A DNA stretch of 64,000 bases from Multifurca ochricompacta (GCA_022496185.1 WTXG01000110.1:1-64000), one strand, 5' to 3'; numbered from the stretch's first letter, positions 11,267 through 22,792 are shown. Numbers and translations: made by a program. The notes: generated by a model not told the origin, from the sequence alone.

Positions 11267-11895
11267 TGATGAACAAAGATGAAGCAGTACGTGCCCTGCT
11301 TGTCAACAAGGCCTTTGGCCAGAAGGATTTTTGACTGGCTCGACCCCATCAGCCTGGGCAAGAGCACTCCATGTAACTTCTGTATATACTAGTCGTTTCA
11401 AGTCCCTGAAAATACCAGTACATTTTGAAACTAGACAGAAGACAGCCAACAGACGAATCTTGATTGATTCAGGAGCTACCAACAATTTTATCAGTCAAAG
11501 GCTCCAGAGGACATTGGGACTGGGGATCCAGTTACTTCCCCAAGAAAAGAACATATGGAATATAGACGGAACCGCTAACAAAGCAGGAAAGATCACACAT
11601 TGTTGTGACTTGGAAGTGCAGGTCGGGGAGTGAACTAAACAGCTTTGCTTCCTCATTATGGATCTAGGCAATGAAGACATGGTCTTGGGATATCCCTGGC
11701 TTGCGGCATTTGAGCCAAAAATCAACTGGGCAGAAGCAACCATGGATAAAGATTTTTACCCAGTTCTTATTACATCCTTGGGATATGATTACACTGTGCA
11801 ACACCCTCTCACTCATGCTATTGTCATGGGGTTGGCAGTCACCTGGAGTGACATGGAACCTGTGGATCAGGTGTACTGTTATGTTATGAAGGCAT
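11267..11895 (+). pseudogene. Old chromovirus Gy3: gag tail and protease
   Basis: Plus-strand remnant of the same chromovirus lineage. The gag tail ends KKDF-like (GQKDF then stop). Pol then reads ILIDSGATNNFI (protease active site), PQEKNIWNIDGTANKAGKIT, and LGNEDMVLGYPWLAAFEPKINW. A solo LTR interrupts it at 11896, exactly inside the segment that reads YVMKASELAQ when the flanks are compared. It is strikingly poor in CpG. It ends at its left side where copia A inserted. Confidence 0.88.
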
Positions 11896-12406
11896 TGTCA
11901 AACAATCATGCTGCTGGTTATACTGACTGTGGTTAGTAGCGGTTAGGCTAGAAAAGACAAGTAACTTCAGAGATAGAAGGAACTCTATATTACTACACTA
12001 CTGACCTAGAAAAGACAAGTACTATAAGAAGCATTAGTCTAAAGGAAGTAGAGAGTAAAGTAAATGGGACTTACACTTCAGAGATAGAAGGAACTCTGAA
12101 GTGTAAGAGTTGAAACAGACACCCTTATATACCCATGGGGGCCAGGGGAAATGGTCTGTGTGCACTGGGAATGAGTCCACAAGTGCCAGACAATAAACAG
12201 AGAGGGATAAGGGCCATTGGCCAAAGAGATATCACATGCTTACTGTGCATTACTAAGAGCATCACTAATCAGCTGAGTAAGGTGAGAAAGAAATGTAATA
12301 AAGATATCATAAAAAGTCTGAAACTCCGGAACCTAATCTAATCTTATCTACAGCTAAAGCAATCCTTAGATGCCTGAAGCATCTCCAGACACATTCTGTG
12401 TCAACA
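11896..12406 (-). repeat. Solo LTR of a copia subfamily (copia-B2)
   Basis: 511 bp; minus strand TGTTGACACAG...TTTGACA. Flanked by the 5-bp duplication GGCAT (11891-11895, 12407-12411) inside Gy3 pol. It resembles the copia A/B LTR in layout, with the CTTCAGAG...CTCTGAAG inverted repeat, and contains a TATATAAGG box. No internal sequence remains, so it arose by LTR-LTR recombination. Confidence 0.9.
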
Positions 12407-15372
12407 GGCATCAGAGCTGGCTCAGGCAGAGGCACAGAAGAATCCAGAAAAGACATTCAAGGAGGTGGTCCCCAAAGAATATCATTGGCATTGAAAAGTT
12501 TTCTCAGAAGAAGAGTCACAATGCTTTCCCCCTTCTCAGCCATGGGATCATGCCATTGACTTCATCCCAGATGCCCCACAAGCAGTCAACTGTAAGATCT
12601 ATCCACTGTCTCAGCCTGAGAAGGAGGCACTCTCAACCTTCTTGGAAGAACATTTGGCTAAAGGGTATATCCAACCATTGAACTCTCCTTATGCTTCACC
12701 CTTCTTCTTCATCAAAAAGAAGGACAGGAAGTTACAACCAGTACAGGATTACAGACGGATTAATGAGCTCATGGTGAAAAACAACTACCCACTTCCCCTG
12801 ATATCTGAGATCATCAATAAAATGCACAACAAGGCCTTATTTTCCAAAATGGACATTTGCTGGGGGTACAATAATATCTGCATTCAAGAAGGTGACCAGC
12901 CCAAGGCTGCCTTCAAGACCAATCAAGGACTTTTTGAACCCAACATAATGTTCTTCAGCCTGACCAACTTGCCAGCAACCTTTCAGTCAATGATGAACCA
13001 TATCTTCCACAACCTCATTCTCACAGAAGAAGTAGTTGTATATATGGACAATATCCTGGTAGCCACCAAAAACAACCTTCACCACCACCAAACCCAAGTT
13101 CATGAAGTACTTGACATCCTGACAAAATACAATCTCTATCTAAAGCCAGCCAAGTGCTCCTTTGAACAGACCAGTGTCGAATATTTGGGTGTCATCCTAG
13201 AAGGAGGTCAAGTGTGTATGGACCCTGTAAAGGTGCAAGGTATTTGGGATTGGTCGACTCCCCAGTGCACCAAAGATGTCTGATCATTCATCAGTTTTGC
13301 AACTTCTACCAGCATTTCATCAAAGCATTCTCTGCCATTGCCAGACCACTTAATGACCTATTGAAAAAGGATATGCCTTGGCATTGGGATACACCACAGC
13401 AAGAGGCATTTGAGCAAATAAAGACAATTATCAGTTCTGAGCCTGTCCTCATCCAACCAGACCTAGAAAAACCTTTTGAACTTGAAGTCAATGCCTCCAT
13501 GTATGCCAACAGGGCTGTCCTGTCACAACATGATCATGCAGGAATCCTCCACCTGGTTGCATTTTATTCTGAAACCTTCTCATCAGCAGAAAGGAACTAT
13601 GACATCTGGGATAGAGAACTACTGGCTGTTGTAAAAGCACTGCGACATTGGCGGCCATACTTGGCTGGATCCCCACATAAAACTATCATTATACCAACCA
13701 CTCCAATCTCCTCTATTGGTGAGAACCCCATAAAATCAGCCAGCATGTAGCACGGGAGGTTTTGGAACTTGAAGAGTACAATTTCATACTTAAACATCTT
13801 CCAGGAGCTCGTAATGCACAAGCAGATGCCCTGTCAAGACCAGCCAATAGTAATGAAGGGGAAGATGACAATGACAATATTGTGGTCCTACCAGAAGACA
13901 TCTTTATGAAAACTGCCATTGTCAGCCTCCACAACATGGATTTATGGGCCCAAGTAACACAGAACATGAACCAGGAGCTATGCAAATCATGGGTGGAACC
14001 CCACAATTTAAAGATGAAGAACAGCCTTTGGTGGAAAGACAATGATAGGCTGGTTGTCACTGGTGGTGACAACATTAAGAGGGGGGTGATTCATTTTCAC
14101 CACAATCTCCCCTCCACAGGACACCCTGGCATTGCAAACACTTATGCCCTGGCCAAACAAGATTATTGGTGGCCAAACATGAAAAAGGATGTAGAGGCAT
14201 ACATCAAAGGATGTGCAGAATGTCAAGCAAACAAAGTAAATACACACCCAAGACCACCAGCACTATCGCCTATCACACCAATTGCAACAGCCCCTCTCCA
14301 GACCATTGCCATGGACTTTATTGTCAAATTACCACAGTCATGAGGATACAACTCAATACTCACTATCATGGACCATGACTGCTTGAAAGCTGCCCTCTTC
14401 ATTCCTGCAATGAGATGATATCAGCCGAAGGAGTAGCCAAACTCTACCTGAACCACATCTATCGACATTACGGCCTCCCCCAGAAAATCATCTCTGATCA
14501 AGACCCCCAATTTGCATCCATGTTTGCACAAGCTCTTTGTAAATGACTTGACATCCAACAAAACATCTCTACAGCATATCACCCTCAGACAGATGGTCAA
14601 TCAGAACAAACAAATCAATGGTTGGAACAGTACCTTCACTTTTGGTGCAATGAGAGACAGGACGATTGGGCAGAATGGCTAGCAACAGCTGAGTTTGCAC
14701 ACAACAGTTGGCCAAACAGGACAACAAAAACCTCCCCCTTCTCCCTTATTATGGGATGGAACCCCTGTACTACTTGGACAGATAAACCCACCAACGTGCC
14801 ATTGGTTACACAGCATATCAGCCAATGGGAAGAAATATGAGAATTGGCCAATAGGAACTTGCTGAAGGTGCAAAAGACCCTGACCAAGAAGCCCACAAAG
14901 TTTATGCCCTACCAGGTCAGAGATCAAGTCTGGTTGGAAGGACGTAACATTCACACCTCTCATCCAACAGCAAAACTTGCTCCCAGACACCATGGCCCAT
15001 TCAAAATAGAACAGAAGCTGTCTGATGTTATGTACAAGTTGACGCTGCTGCCCATGTGGAAGATCCACCCTGTCTTCCATGCCAACCTTCTCACACCATA
15101 CAAAGAAATGTCCATACATGGGCAGAACTTCCCAAGACCCCCTCCTGAATTGATTGACAGAGAACCAGAGTGGGAAGTAGAACATATCACTGACACCAAA
15201 TGGAGAGGATGAGGGCACAAATGAAGTCTTTATTATCTGATCAAATGGAAGGGCTTCCCTGATGCTGACAACTCGTGGGAAGCTGCTGCAGATGTCTTTG
15301 CACCCAAGTTAATCGAAGACTTCTATAGGCGCCATCCCAAGGCAGATAAAGAGGGGGTCACAATACATTCAC
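12407..15372 (+). pseudogene. Old chromovirus Gy3: RT, RNase H, integrase, chromodomain
   Basis: Degenerate pol in correct order: RT ([35 protein letters not shown] where the second catalytic Asp of YMDD is Asn), RNase H (EVNASMYANRAVL; DRELLAVVKALRHW), integrase finger (HFHHNLPSTGHPG; CAECQANK) and core (AMDFIVKLP; AYHPQTDGQSEQTNQW), then a broken chromodomain (YLIKWKGFPDADNSWE). Stops at about 13281, 14341, 14544, 14838 and 15210 fall where sister copies have arginine CGA or an equivalent codon. CpG is almost absent while TG and CA are common. This is an old copy decayed largely by CpG transitions. Confidence 0.9.
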
Positions 15373-15374
15373 TA

Positions 15375-16710
15375 CAACAGCATCCTTCCCCAAAACCACT
15401 CAGAATAAATTCCATGTCTCCCTCCAGTGTCCACACCTCTGCTGCCATTGATGTGTTTCCCCTTCTTTCTCCTGTCCATCCTCCTTCTCGCCCACTGTCT
15501 CCTATTGATTATGATGCAGCTGCCAAGATGGCTGAAGGGATCAAAGCCTTTGACATCAATGATGATTTTACTCTGCCTGAGCACCCCCACCTGAATGACC
15601 TGATTGATGTTGACTTTGGCGATGAAGCCCCTGAATTCCTGTTCTTCCCAAACAACCCCACATCCCAGTTTTACTTCCCACTTATGATCCCTATGTCTAG
15701 AAATGATGGTACAACAGAAGTGGCAAAATACATTTACTGTAACGTTTTCTTTTGCTTTTCCTTTTTCTTTTCTTTCTTCTTTATTGCATTATAACCACTT
15801 AGCTAGCTATCCATAGATCATCAAGTGATAGCAGATAACAGAGGGTTCAACCCCTTCTGTACAAGACCTAGCCCCCATTTATCTTCTTTATGATGCAAGT
15901 ACACTTATCTATGACATCACCTGTGACGCAGTTATGATCTCATACATTATCTACTTGTCTTTACCACTGGCTAGACTCCTTCCTAAATAGCTCCCCAGAC
16001 CATGTATTTAAACCCACCAGACTAGAGGAGACAGACCTTAAGTCTGTTCTCCTGTTTTCAATCCAGGTGTTCAGAGCTCACTGTGACATTCCTTGAACTC
16101 TTTAAGTCATGACTTAAAGAGCCTTCGAACCCCAGTAACTAGTGGCAGGACTGTTGCGTTGCTGTTTGATTTCACGTCTCATGTGTGCCCCTCTTGAGTT
16201 AGTGGGCTGAATGCTATCTTGATCACCATCTTGATCTTGATAGCTTGACTGGTCTTGACTGCTGTCTTGGCCTTGATTTCTCCTGATCAGTCTTGATAGG
16301 AGAACTTGCTTTGGATCACCTCGGATCCTGAACAACGACTTGACACAGTGCGCACCTAGCTGTGACATTTACTACACCAACAAAGGTATGGATGTGGCAG
16401 GATGCTTGGAGAAGGGAGGGCCAGTCTATGGGGCCCCAGTCTATTTGGAAGAAAAGAAAGTTGACCAACTTCACTACATCCTGGGCCCAGAGCATTTGCA
16501 GCACTTGTCAAGCACTGACCCTTGTGCCTTTGCTATCAACAAGGTACTTCATGATCTGTGTATGCCATGAGTCACTGCTGAGATCACACAGCTGTGCAAA
16601 TTTCAGGCACTCAAAGACAATCTAGACATGCAGCACCACGATTACAAACAACAGATGGTGAGGATCTCACAGGGGATTTTCAACATTGAGCAGCACCTGG
16701 TGGGCATTAG
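15375..16710 (+). pseudogene. Old chromovirus Gy3: ORF3 N-terminal part, split by a solo LTR
   Basis: Two pieces (15375-15737 and 16373-16710) read through the same protein as ORF3 of Gy1, Gy2 and Gy4: RPLSPIDYDAAAKM, DEAPEFLFFPNNPTSQFYFP, then YYTNKGMDVAGCLEKGGPVYG and a coiled-coil-like end (RISQGIFNIEQHLVGI). The zinc-knuckle half is missing because a copia-type LTR follows at 16711. This shows that ORF3 was already part of the lineage when the oldest copy here inserted. Confidence 0.8.
15738..16367. repeat. Solo LTR of a third LTR family inside Gy3 ORF3
   Basis: 630 bp, TGTAACG...TGTGACA, flanked by TTTAC on both sides (15733-15737, 16368-16372). It contains a possible TATA element near 16012 (GTATTTAAAC). 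No internal region is present and I did not assign its superfamily. Confidence 0.85.
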
Positions 16711-18135
16711 TGTCAAACAATCATGCTGCTGGTTATACTGACTGTGGTTAGTAGTGTGTTAGGCTAAAAGACAAGTTAAACTTCAGAGGAAGAAGAACTC
16801 TATAATACTATACTACTGACCTAAAAGACAAGTTAACTATGAAGAGAATGTTAGTCAAAGGAAAAGTAGAAAGTAAACTAAAGATGACTTACACTTCAGA
16901 GGAAGAAGAACTCTGAAGTGTAAAGGACAAAACAGACACCCTTATATACCCATGGGGGCCAGGGGAAATGGTCTGTGTGCACTGGGAATAAGTCCACTAG
17001 TGCTGGACAATAGACAAGAGGGATAAAGGCCATTGGCCAGAGAGATATCACGTGCTTACTGTGCATTACTAAGTACATCACTAATCAGCTGAGTAAGGTG
17101 AGAAAGAAACATAATAAAGATATTGTAAAAAGTCCGAAACTCCGGAACCTAATCTAATCTTATCTACAGCTAAAGTGATCCTTAGATGCCTGAAGCATCT
17201 CTAGACATGTTGTCACGGCTCTACTTTATTTTCCTTTATTTTTCTCCCTTTTGGATCACATGACTGTGGGAAGACTACCCAGCAGCCTCAACACGTGATC
17301 ATGGGAATGTAGTCGTGACATGGATCATGTGACCGAGTCACATGTAATAGTCACATGCTGCTTAGTCAGCACAAGAGCCACTCAACAATAACAAGTCAAT
17401 CCTCTATTGTGTTTACCACAATAGGCAAGGCCCCACAGTCTAGACGGTTCTAGACCAAGTGGAGCTGTTATCAAGATAAGAGGAGTCCAGCCTAGAAGGT
17501 TCTAGGTAAGTGGAGCTCTAGATAAGGGCCCAGGTTGGGCCATGGCCAATTTTAGCACAGAATCATATGTATCAGTAGATAGACATGTTCCAGACCTAAG
17601 GGCTAGACTACATATCAGTTATCTACTCCACAATGACGTCATTATGACATCACATTGTGGAGCATGATCAGTCAGCAGAGTAAAGCAGCTTACGAATCAC
17701 AAAAGATAAGGCTCAGTCAGCAATACAGCTGACTGATACTTGCTGATTCTTGCTTACACCTACTGCTTACCTCATTACACTGAGAAATGTATATAAGACC
17801 CTCTGTAACAGCCTGTAGCCCCCATCTTGTCCTCTTGGGGCTGCAGGTGAGTAACTGTCTACACGAGTTCGATACATAGTGCTAATGATATACTGCCTCC
17901 CTGTGTGACTCGATCCTCTGGATCTTGTCCTCTTGGGGCTGCAGCTTCTTCCAGTTTCAGAACGCCGTCATCGTGGTTGCATAAACCACAGTGGGTGACA
18001 CAGTTCCTGGTCATTGCTTGACACGTGACATTTGCCTCTGCGGTACGCCCAACGACTTAGGTCACCACACCTTTGCCCTTCTTGGTTACTAATCGTACAC
18101 GGAGCTTCACCCGTTACACATGTCCTGTGTCAACA
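16711..18135 (-). repeat. copia-B2 LTR split by a larger solo LTR, without matching TSD
   Basis: Pieces 16711-17210 and 18124-18135 together make an LTR closely similar to 11896-12406. The outer flanks differ (ATTAG on the left, TGAAA on the right), so there is no target duplication. The left flank is Gy3 ORF3 and the right flank is a hAT-like terminus next to a different chromovirus (Gy5). The simplest reading is ectopic recombination or deletion at this LTR. Confidence 0.8.
17211..18118 (+). repeat. Solo LTR, 908 bp, family D
   Basis: TGTCACGG...CCCGTTACA flanked by CATGT (17206-17210, 18119-18123). It contains a GTATATAAGACC TATA box near 17787 followed by two copies of the 22-24 nt motif ATCTTGTCCTCTTGGGGCTG, about 100 nt apart. 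The same motif pair occurs in the solo LTR at 48467-49203. Orientation is chosen from the TATA box. Confidence 0.88.
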
Positions 18136-18158
18136 TGAAAACCCTTGACAATCACTAG
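18136..18158. repeat. Terminus of a hAT-like element
   Basis: The short sequence ending CTTGACAATCACTA matches the right end of the hAT-like element at 36469-38492. Only the end is present, next to the copia-B2 LTR. Confidence 0.5.
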
Positions 18159-18533
18159 TCATAACAAGTTGGTGGAGTGGGGTTGGGGTCTGGGAGCTGG
18201 GCAGCAATGGTCAACATGGTTTTTTGAATGGGGACAGTGGTACCAGTAGACTGTATGGAGATCTGGGGAGTTGCTAATGCAGGTGCTCTGATCATAGCAA
18301 TCTCTGGTGCAACCTGGGCAGTTAAAGCCAAAGCAGGCATGTCTTCACTGTATTCTTCTATAAGCTCCTCTGGTTTGGAGCCTGTGACAATGGCTGGGGG
18401 GTTCTCTCTCCATGGTCCTAGTCCAAATTCTGGTGGGGCAGGTTTTGTAGTTAACCAGGAGTTCTGGCTGTCTGAGTATCAGATACAATACCAGACCCTT
18501 TTCTCTTCATCATACTCTACTGGTCAGTATTTA
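18159..18533 (-). pseudogene. Old chromovirus Gy5 gag, part 2
   Basis: Minus-strand gag remnant (APEIAMIRAPALATPQISIQS, MLTIAAQLPDPNP) matching the proline-rich part of Gy1/Gy2 gag. It continues upstream at 20127 once the palindromic Tc1-like element is skipped. Confidence 0.85.
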
Positions 18534-20126
18534 CAGTGGGTCAAAAAACCATCCTGATGTTTGCACCATTTCTAGTATTCACTCTATAGCACCTCAGGAT
18601 TTAGGAATCTGGTTATGGTGTGGCTGTATGTCTGAAAGCCCTGCTTCCTGGCTACCATACCCAATTTGGATCAAATAAATTGGCCATGATATAAGCATTT
18701 TATGATCAAATCAAATCAATCAATCATTGGGACAGTTTTTTGACCCACATTTTAAATCCACTATCTGCCCAAATACTACTTTATTTCACCACTTTTTGCC
18801 TTGGTAACTCCTTGAATCCTTTTAGTCATCCTTTCTATAACCTTTTGCCATCATTCTGGCACATTTTTATTCCACTCCTCCACCACCCTCTCCTACAACT
18901 CAGGTACCCCCTTGACTGGTTAAGATCCTTCTTCAGATCCACCCAGAGGTGTCCAATGGGGCTAATATTTCAAGGGATTGGGCTATCCATACCAGGCTTC
19001 AATATTCCTGTCTTAAAACTGCTGGCTTGCCTTCTTGGAATTGTGTTTTGGGTCATTGTCCCACTGAAACATGGTTTCACCCTCCACCATTTCTTACTTT
19101 TCAAACCTTTCCACCACTCCACCATCCAAAATATCACAGTACTGGCATGGATTCATGATCCCCTAAACCCCTGTAAGCATTCCTAGTCCATTCCACCCCA
19201 TACAAGACCAATACCATAAGTTCTTCCTCCTCCATGCTTGACTGTTGGAGTGGTGGTTCTGTCAGAGAGTGGTTACCATGAAAATTGGACAGTGGATGAC
19301 TGGAAAAGGATCTTGTGGTCAGGTGAGACTATAATGAACAGAATTGGTTCAGACAGAAGGAGCTACACTTGGAAAAATAAGGGAGAACCACCCTCTGATA
19401 GAACCACCACCCTGACAGTCAAGCATGGAGGAGGAAGAACTTATGGTATTGGTCTTGTATGGGGTGGAATGGACTAGGAATGCTTACAGGGGTTTAGGGG
19501 ATCATGAATCCATGCCAGTACTGTGATATTTTGGATGGCAGAGTGGTGGAAATGTTTGAAAAGTTGGAAATGGTGGAGGGTGAAAGCATGTTTCAGCAGG
19601 ACAATGACCCAAAACACAATTCCAAGAAGGCAAACCAGCAGTTTTAAGACAGGGATATTGAAGCCTGGTATGGATAGCCCAATCCCTTGAAATATTAGCC
19701 CCATTGGACACCTCTGGGTGGATCTGAAGAAGGATCTTAACCAGTCAAGGGGGTACCTGAGTTGTAGGAGAGGGTGGTGGAGGAGTGGAATAAAAATGTG
19801 CCAGAATGATGGCAAAAGGTTATAGAAAGGATGACTAAAAGGATTCAAGGAGTTACCAAGGCAAAAAGTGGTGAAATAAAGTAGTATTTGGGCAGATAGT
19901 GGATTTAAAATGTGGGTCAAAAAACTGTCCCAATGATTGATTGATTTGATTTGATCATAAAATGCTTATATCATGGCCAATTTATTTGATCCAAATTGGG
20001 TATGGTAGCCAGGAAGCAGGGCTTTCAGACATACAGCCACACCATAACCAGATTCCTAAATCCTGAGGTGCTATAGAGTGAATACTAGAAATGGTGCAAA
20101 CATCAGGATGGTTTTTTGACCCACTG
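18534..20126. mobile_element. Palindromic Tc1-like element A (two copies of the transposase C-terminal half)
   Basis: 1,593 bp bounded by CAGTGGGTCAAAAAACC inverted ends and the TA duplication (18532-18533, 20127-20128). Instead of short terminal repeats, the two arms (about 18534-19274 and 19388-20126) are near-identical inverted copies of about 740 bp. The unique centre (about 113 bp) reads, on the plus strand, NWTVDDWKRILWSGET and NRIGSDRRSYTWKNKGE, which is the start of a Tc1 transposase catalytic domain. The catalytic Asp of the usual WSDET box is Gly here. The right arm continues with broken C-terminal transposase sequence (FQEGKPAVL, HLWVDLKKDL-like). The left arm is the inverse of that same part. 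The N-terminal DNA-binding half is absent. Confidence 0.88.
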
Positions 20127-20277
20127 TACTGTCATGATAGACATAGTATCCAAATTCAGATTCAAAATCCTTCCAAACTGCAGAGCCGAGTACTTGTTGT
20201 GAAAGGTTGTTCTTGTCTCTGTGTTCAATTAGTTCTTCTTTGAACAAAGTCTGACTGCAGCTGGAAGCCATGATGAG
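20127..20277 (-). pseudogene. Old chromovirus Gy5 gag, part 1
   Basis: Starts MASSCSQTLFKEELIEHRD at about 20271 and reads DFESEFGYYVYHD before the Tc1-like insertion. This is the N-terminus of the same gag as Gy1. It follows the Gy5 primer site (20278-20288). Confidence 0.88.
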
Positions 20278-20288
20278 AGACTCAACTT
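20278..20288 (-). other. Gy5 primer site, altered but still paired
   Basis: Minus-strand AAGTTGAGTCT, one base different from the AAGTCGAGTCT of young copies. The presumed mRNA start in its LTR (36130-36140) is also changed at the partner base, so all 11 positions still pair. Both changes are also what CpG decay would give. Confidence 0.6.
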
Positions 20289-20447
20289 GATGTTATGTCC
20301 AGTGCAAGACATTCTGCATGACTTGTGCAACAGCTGATAGCAATGGTTCAGGTAAGAGATCAATATGACCTCTTGGAGTGGAGAGATGATGAGTCAAAGT
20401 TAAAGGGGCTGTTCCCAATAACCATGTTGAGCAGAAAGTGCCAGAAG

Positions 20448-20946
20448 TGTTGAACACAGAAGATGTTCGGTGATGCTTCAGGCATCAGGTGATTAGATTA
20501 GCTACTTGTAGATTAGATTAGATACCGGAGTTTCGGACTTTTTACATTATCATTATTACTTTCTTTCTCACATTCCGCAGTAGCTGACTGATACACCATG
20601 TAACATGTGATTTCTGTACTGGCCAATGGCCTTTGTCCCTCATGTTTATTGTTTGGACTTTGTCTGGCACTTGTGGACTTATTCCCAGTGTGCACAGACT
20701 ATCCCTTGGGTATATAAGGGTGTTTGATTCGTCTCTTTCACTTCAGAGTTCTTCCAACCTCTGAAGTGTAAGTCCTTTTCATACTATCTACTTTACTATT
20801 AGACTAACGTTCTTTACATAGAACTTTCTTTGTCTAGGTCAGTAGTATAGTTAATAGAGTTCTTCCAACCTCTGAAGTAACTTTCTTTGTCTAGCCTTAC
20901 ACACTAACTATCACAGTCAGTATGCTGCACACATGCCTGTTTTACA
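20448..20946 (+). repeat. copia B 5' LTR
   Basis: 499 bp, TGTTGAACACAG...TGTTTTACA, with TATATAAGG near 20713 and the CTTCAGAG...CTCTGAAG inverted repeat. A 58-bp segment near 20835-20895 is duplicated around AACTTTCTTTGTCTAG. Confidence 0.93.
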
Positions 20947-20970
20947 GGTTATGGGCCCTGAGCACGCTTA
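20947..20970 (+). other. copia B primer site complementary to the initiator tRNA anticodon arm
   Basis: GGTTATGGGCCCTGAGCACG starts directly at the LTR edge. Its reverse complement contains CAGGGCCCATAACC, matching the anticodon stem-loop of eukaryotic initiator tRNA-Met (anticodon CAT), with further D-arm-like bases (AAGCGTG) beyond. Drosophila copia is known to use a 5' half of initiator tRNA cut in the anticodon loop. A same-type primer is inferred here. Confidence 0.65.
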
Positions 20971-21871
20971 ACTGATCTGTCTTTTTCTTGATCAGTCCAA
21001 CCTTTCTTCAAGCTCACTGCTTCAAGACTTCGTCCTTCCCAATCACAGTCACAGTGAGCTTTGATTTCTTTTCTCTTGCCCTTAACTGTCCACAAGGTAG
21101 TGGGCTTTATGTCCCTACCTTGATCTGTCTGGCTAGTCCCTCAGGGGATTCTTGCAAAAGGTGACGAGGGACCCTAAGTGGGTGAAACACCTTAAGCTCC
21201 TCATGTGCGCTCTAAGTAAATAGTATTCTTAGTTGTAGCTGGGTTTTCGTCCCATCCATAGTCTTAGTAGGCCACTTGCCCAGAAGGCTTGGGGCTATAG
21301 GTTCAGTCAATGCTTGGCTCGATCCGTAAGCCAGGTTTAGCGACCTGCTGGTAGAGTTTAGGGTCTAGAACAAGGCATGGGTAGTCACTCCCATGACGCT
21401 TGGGCTCGATACAAGTAGGCTTGAACTACTATAGTATTTACACAGTAGCTAGAGGGTTTTGTCTCTGGGCAGAAGTACCCGCTGCCTTTGTTGGGGGTTC
21501 GCCCCAACCAGAGGAAACCCAATAGTCTACTATAGTCATGGCCCCAATCATCTAGGGCTTAATCATGGACTCCACCACCAGCACTAGAGGAAGGGCTCTA
21601 TACCCTTTGTCTCTAGTGGAACTTGTGGTTGGCTCCTCCATGACATGACTCCCCATCTATTTACACAAGTCCCCCTGATGTGGGCTTAGGACTTGTTGTA
21701 GATGGCGCTAGACAGCTTACTATACTACTTAGAAGTCGCACATCAGAGGCAGGACTTTTTTAAGTTCTGAAGCATAGCACCACAGAATGGACGGGCCCTC
21801 TTAAATGAGACCTGGACAACTGGTTCTAACTGCTCCTTGGAACCAGGATCAACCTTTTTAAATCATCTCAA
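20971..21871 (+). other. copia B leader
   Basis: About 900 bp without significant ORFs between the primer site and gag, almost identical to the copia A leader. Function is unknown; packaging or translation signals would be expected here. Confidence 0.7.
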
Positions 21872-22792
21872 ATGTCTTCCATCGTCTTCCCCCCCACTTT
21901 CAAGTTTGACAAACTTGATGGCTCCAACTGGCAGCAGTGGTCAGTGTCGTTCACTGCCCTGTTAAGGATCAATGGGATGAAGAGGCACATTACGCATGAT
22001 GCCCCTGAATTCCTCAATGCTCCGAAGCCAGAGGATGGAGAAAAGGACGACGAGTACGCCAAGCACTTCGCACTTTGGTCGGAGCCAATGTACCTAGAAT
22101 GGAACAGGGTGGAGGAAGTCCTTATGGGAGTTCTGGTGATGGTAACATCACCAGAAACATACTCCCAGATTGCCTCTGACAGAATGTACCCGTCTGTCAA
22201 TGCCAAGTATGAGCATTTGGAATCGCTCTACGGCTCAGTAGGTAGCATGGCCACCTACAACTTGTGGTGTTCTGTATCCTCCTTCCGCTTGGAAGAAGGA
22301 AAGCAATTCAGACCCCAGTTGCAGCGTGTGTTGGATGTGAGGAGTACTCTCAAAGAAAATGGGATGGAGATCTCTGATCTCCAGTTGAGCTTCATTTTGC
22401 TCCAATCCCTACCTCCATCCTACTCAGCCATTGCTGGCTCAATCCTGGCGTCAGGTCCTCCTGACCGCCTTTCCCCTCAGGACCTTGTTCAAAGGTTCCT
22501 AAATGAGGAAAGCCGACTTGCCGGCCCTGCAGGAAGTGGTGTTGGGGCTGCCCTTAACAAGGCAGCCCATGTCAACAAAAATAATAAAAACAAAAACAAT
22601 CAAATTTCATGCCACAACCTGCAGGTGCATCATCGTCCAATGATGTCACCTGCTTCTATTGCCAGAAGCCAGGCCACAAGGCAAATGAATGTCGGCAAAG
22701 GAAACAGGACAGAGCCAATGCTGATGCAGGCAAAAAGGGCAACAAGAGGAAGGGGCAAGGCCCCAGTGTACATAATAACTCCACACAAGTAG
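21872..22792 (+). CDS. copia B Gag
   Basis: A 306-codon ORF beginning MSSIVFPPTFKFDKLDGSN. The N-terminal part carries the copia Gag region (KLDGSNWQQWSVSFTALL, YLEWNRVEEVLMGVLVMV, LSFILLQSLPPSYSAIAGS). From about 22600 the zero frame is probably not informative, because the conserved CCHC knuckle (CFYCQKPGHKANEC) is read in the -1 frame as part of the pol ORF. Gag forms virus-like particles in this family. The start is the first ATG after the leader and matches copia A. Confidence 0.85.
   Translation: MSSIVFPPTFKFDKLDGSNWQQWSVSFTALLRINGMKRHITHDAPEFLNAPKPEDGEKDDEYAKHFALWSEPMYLEWNRVEEVLMGVLVMVTSPETYSQIASDRMYPSVNAKYEHLESLYGSVGSMATYNLWCSVSSFRLEEGKQFRPQLQRVLDVRSTLKENGMEISDLQLSFILLQSLPPSYSAIAGSILASGPPDRLSPQDLVQRFLNEESRLAGPAGSGVGAALNKAAHVNKNNKNKNNQISCHNLQVHHRPMMSPASIARSQATRQMNVGKGNRTEPMLMQAKRATRGRGKAPVYIITPHK
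22574..22600 (+). promoter_or_regulatory. A-rich gag/pol overlap, candidate -1 shift region
   Basis: Gag codons run AAC AAA AAT AAT AAA AAC AAA AAC, and the pol frame is open one base back just after this stretch. Copia A has different bases but the same length here (AAA AAA AAT run), so the frame relation is conserved. A slippage site is inferred and not proven. Confidence 0.4.

Noticed and set aside
18740..19186. Plus-strand 148-codon ORF in the left arm of palindromic element A (and its copy at 19474-19920)
   Set aside because: It is the reverse strand of the transposase C-terminal half; the two identical ORFs only reflect the inverted arms.
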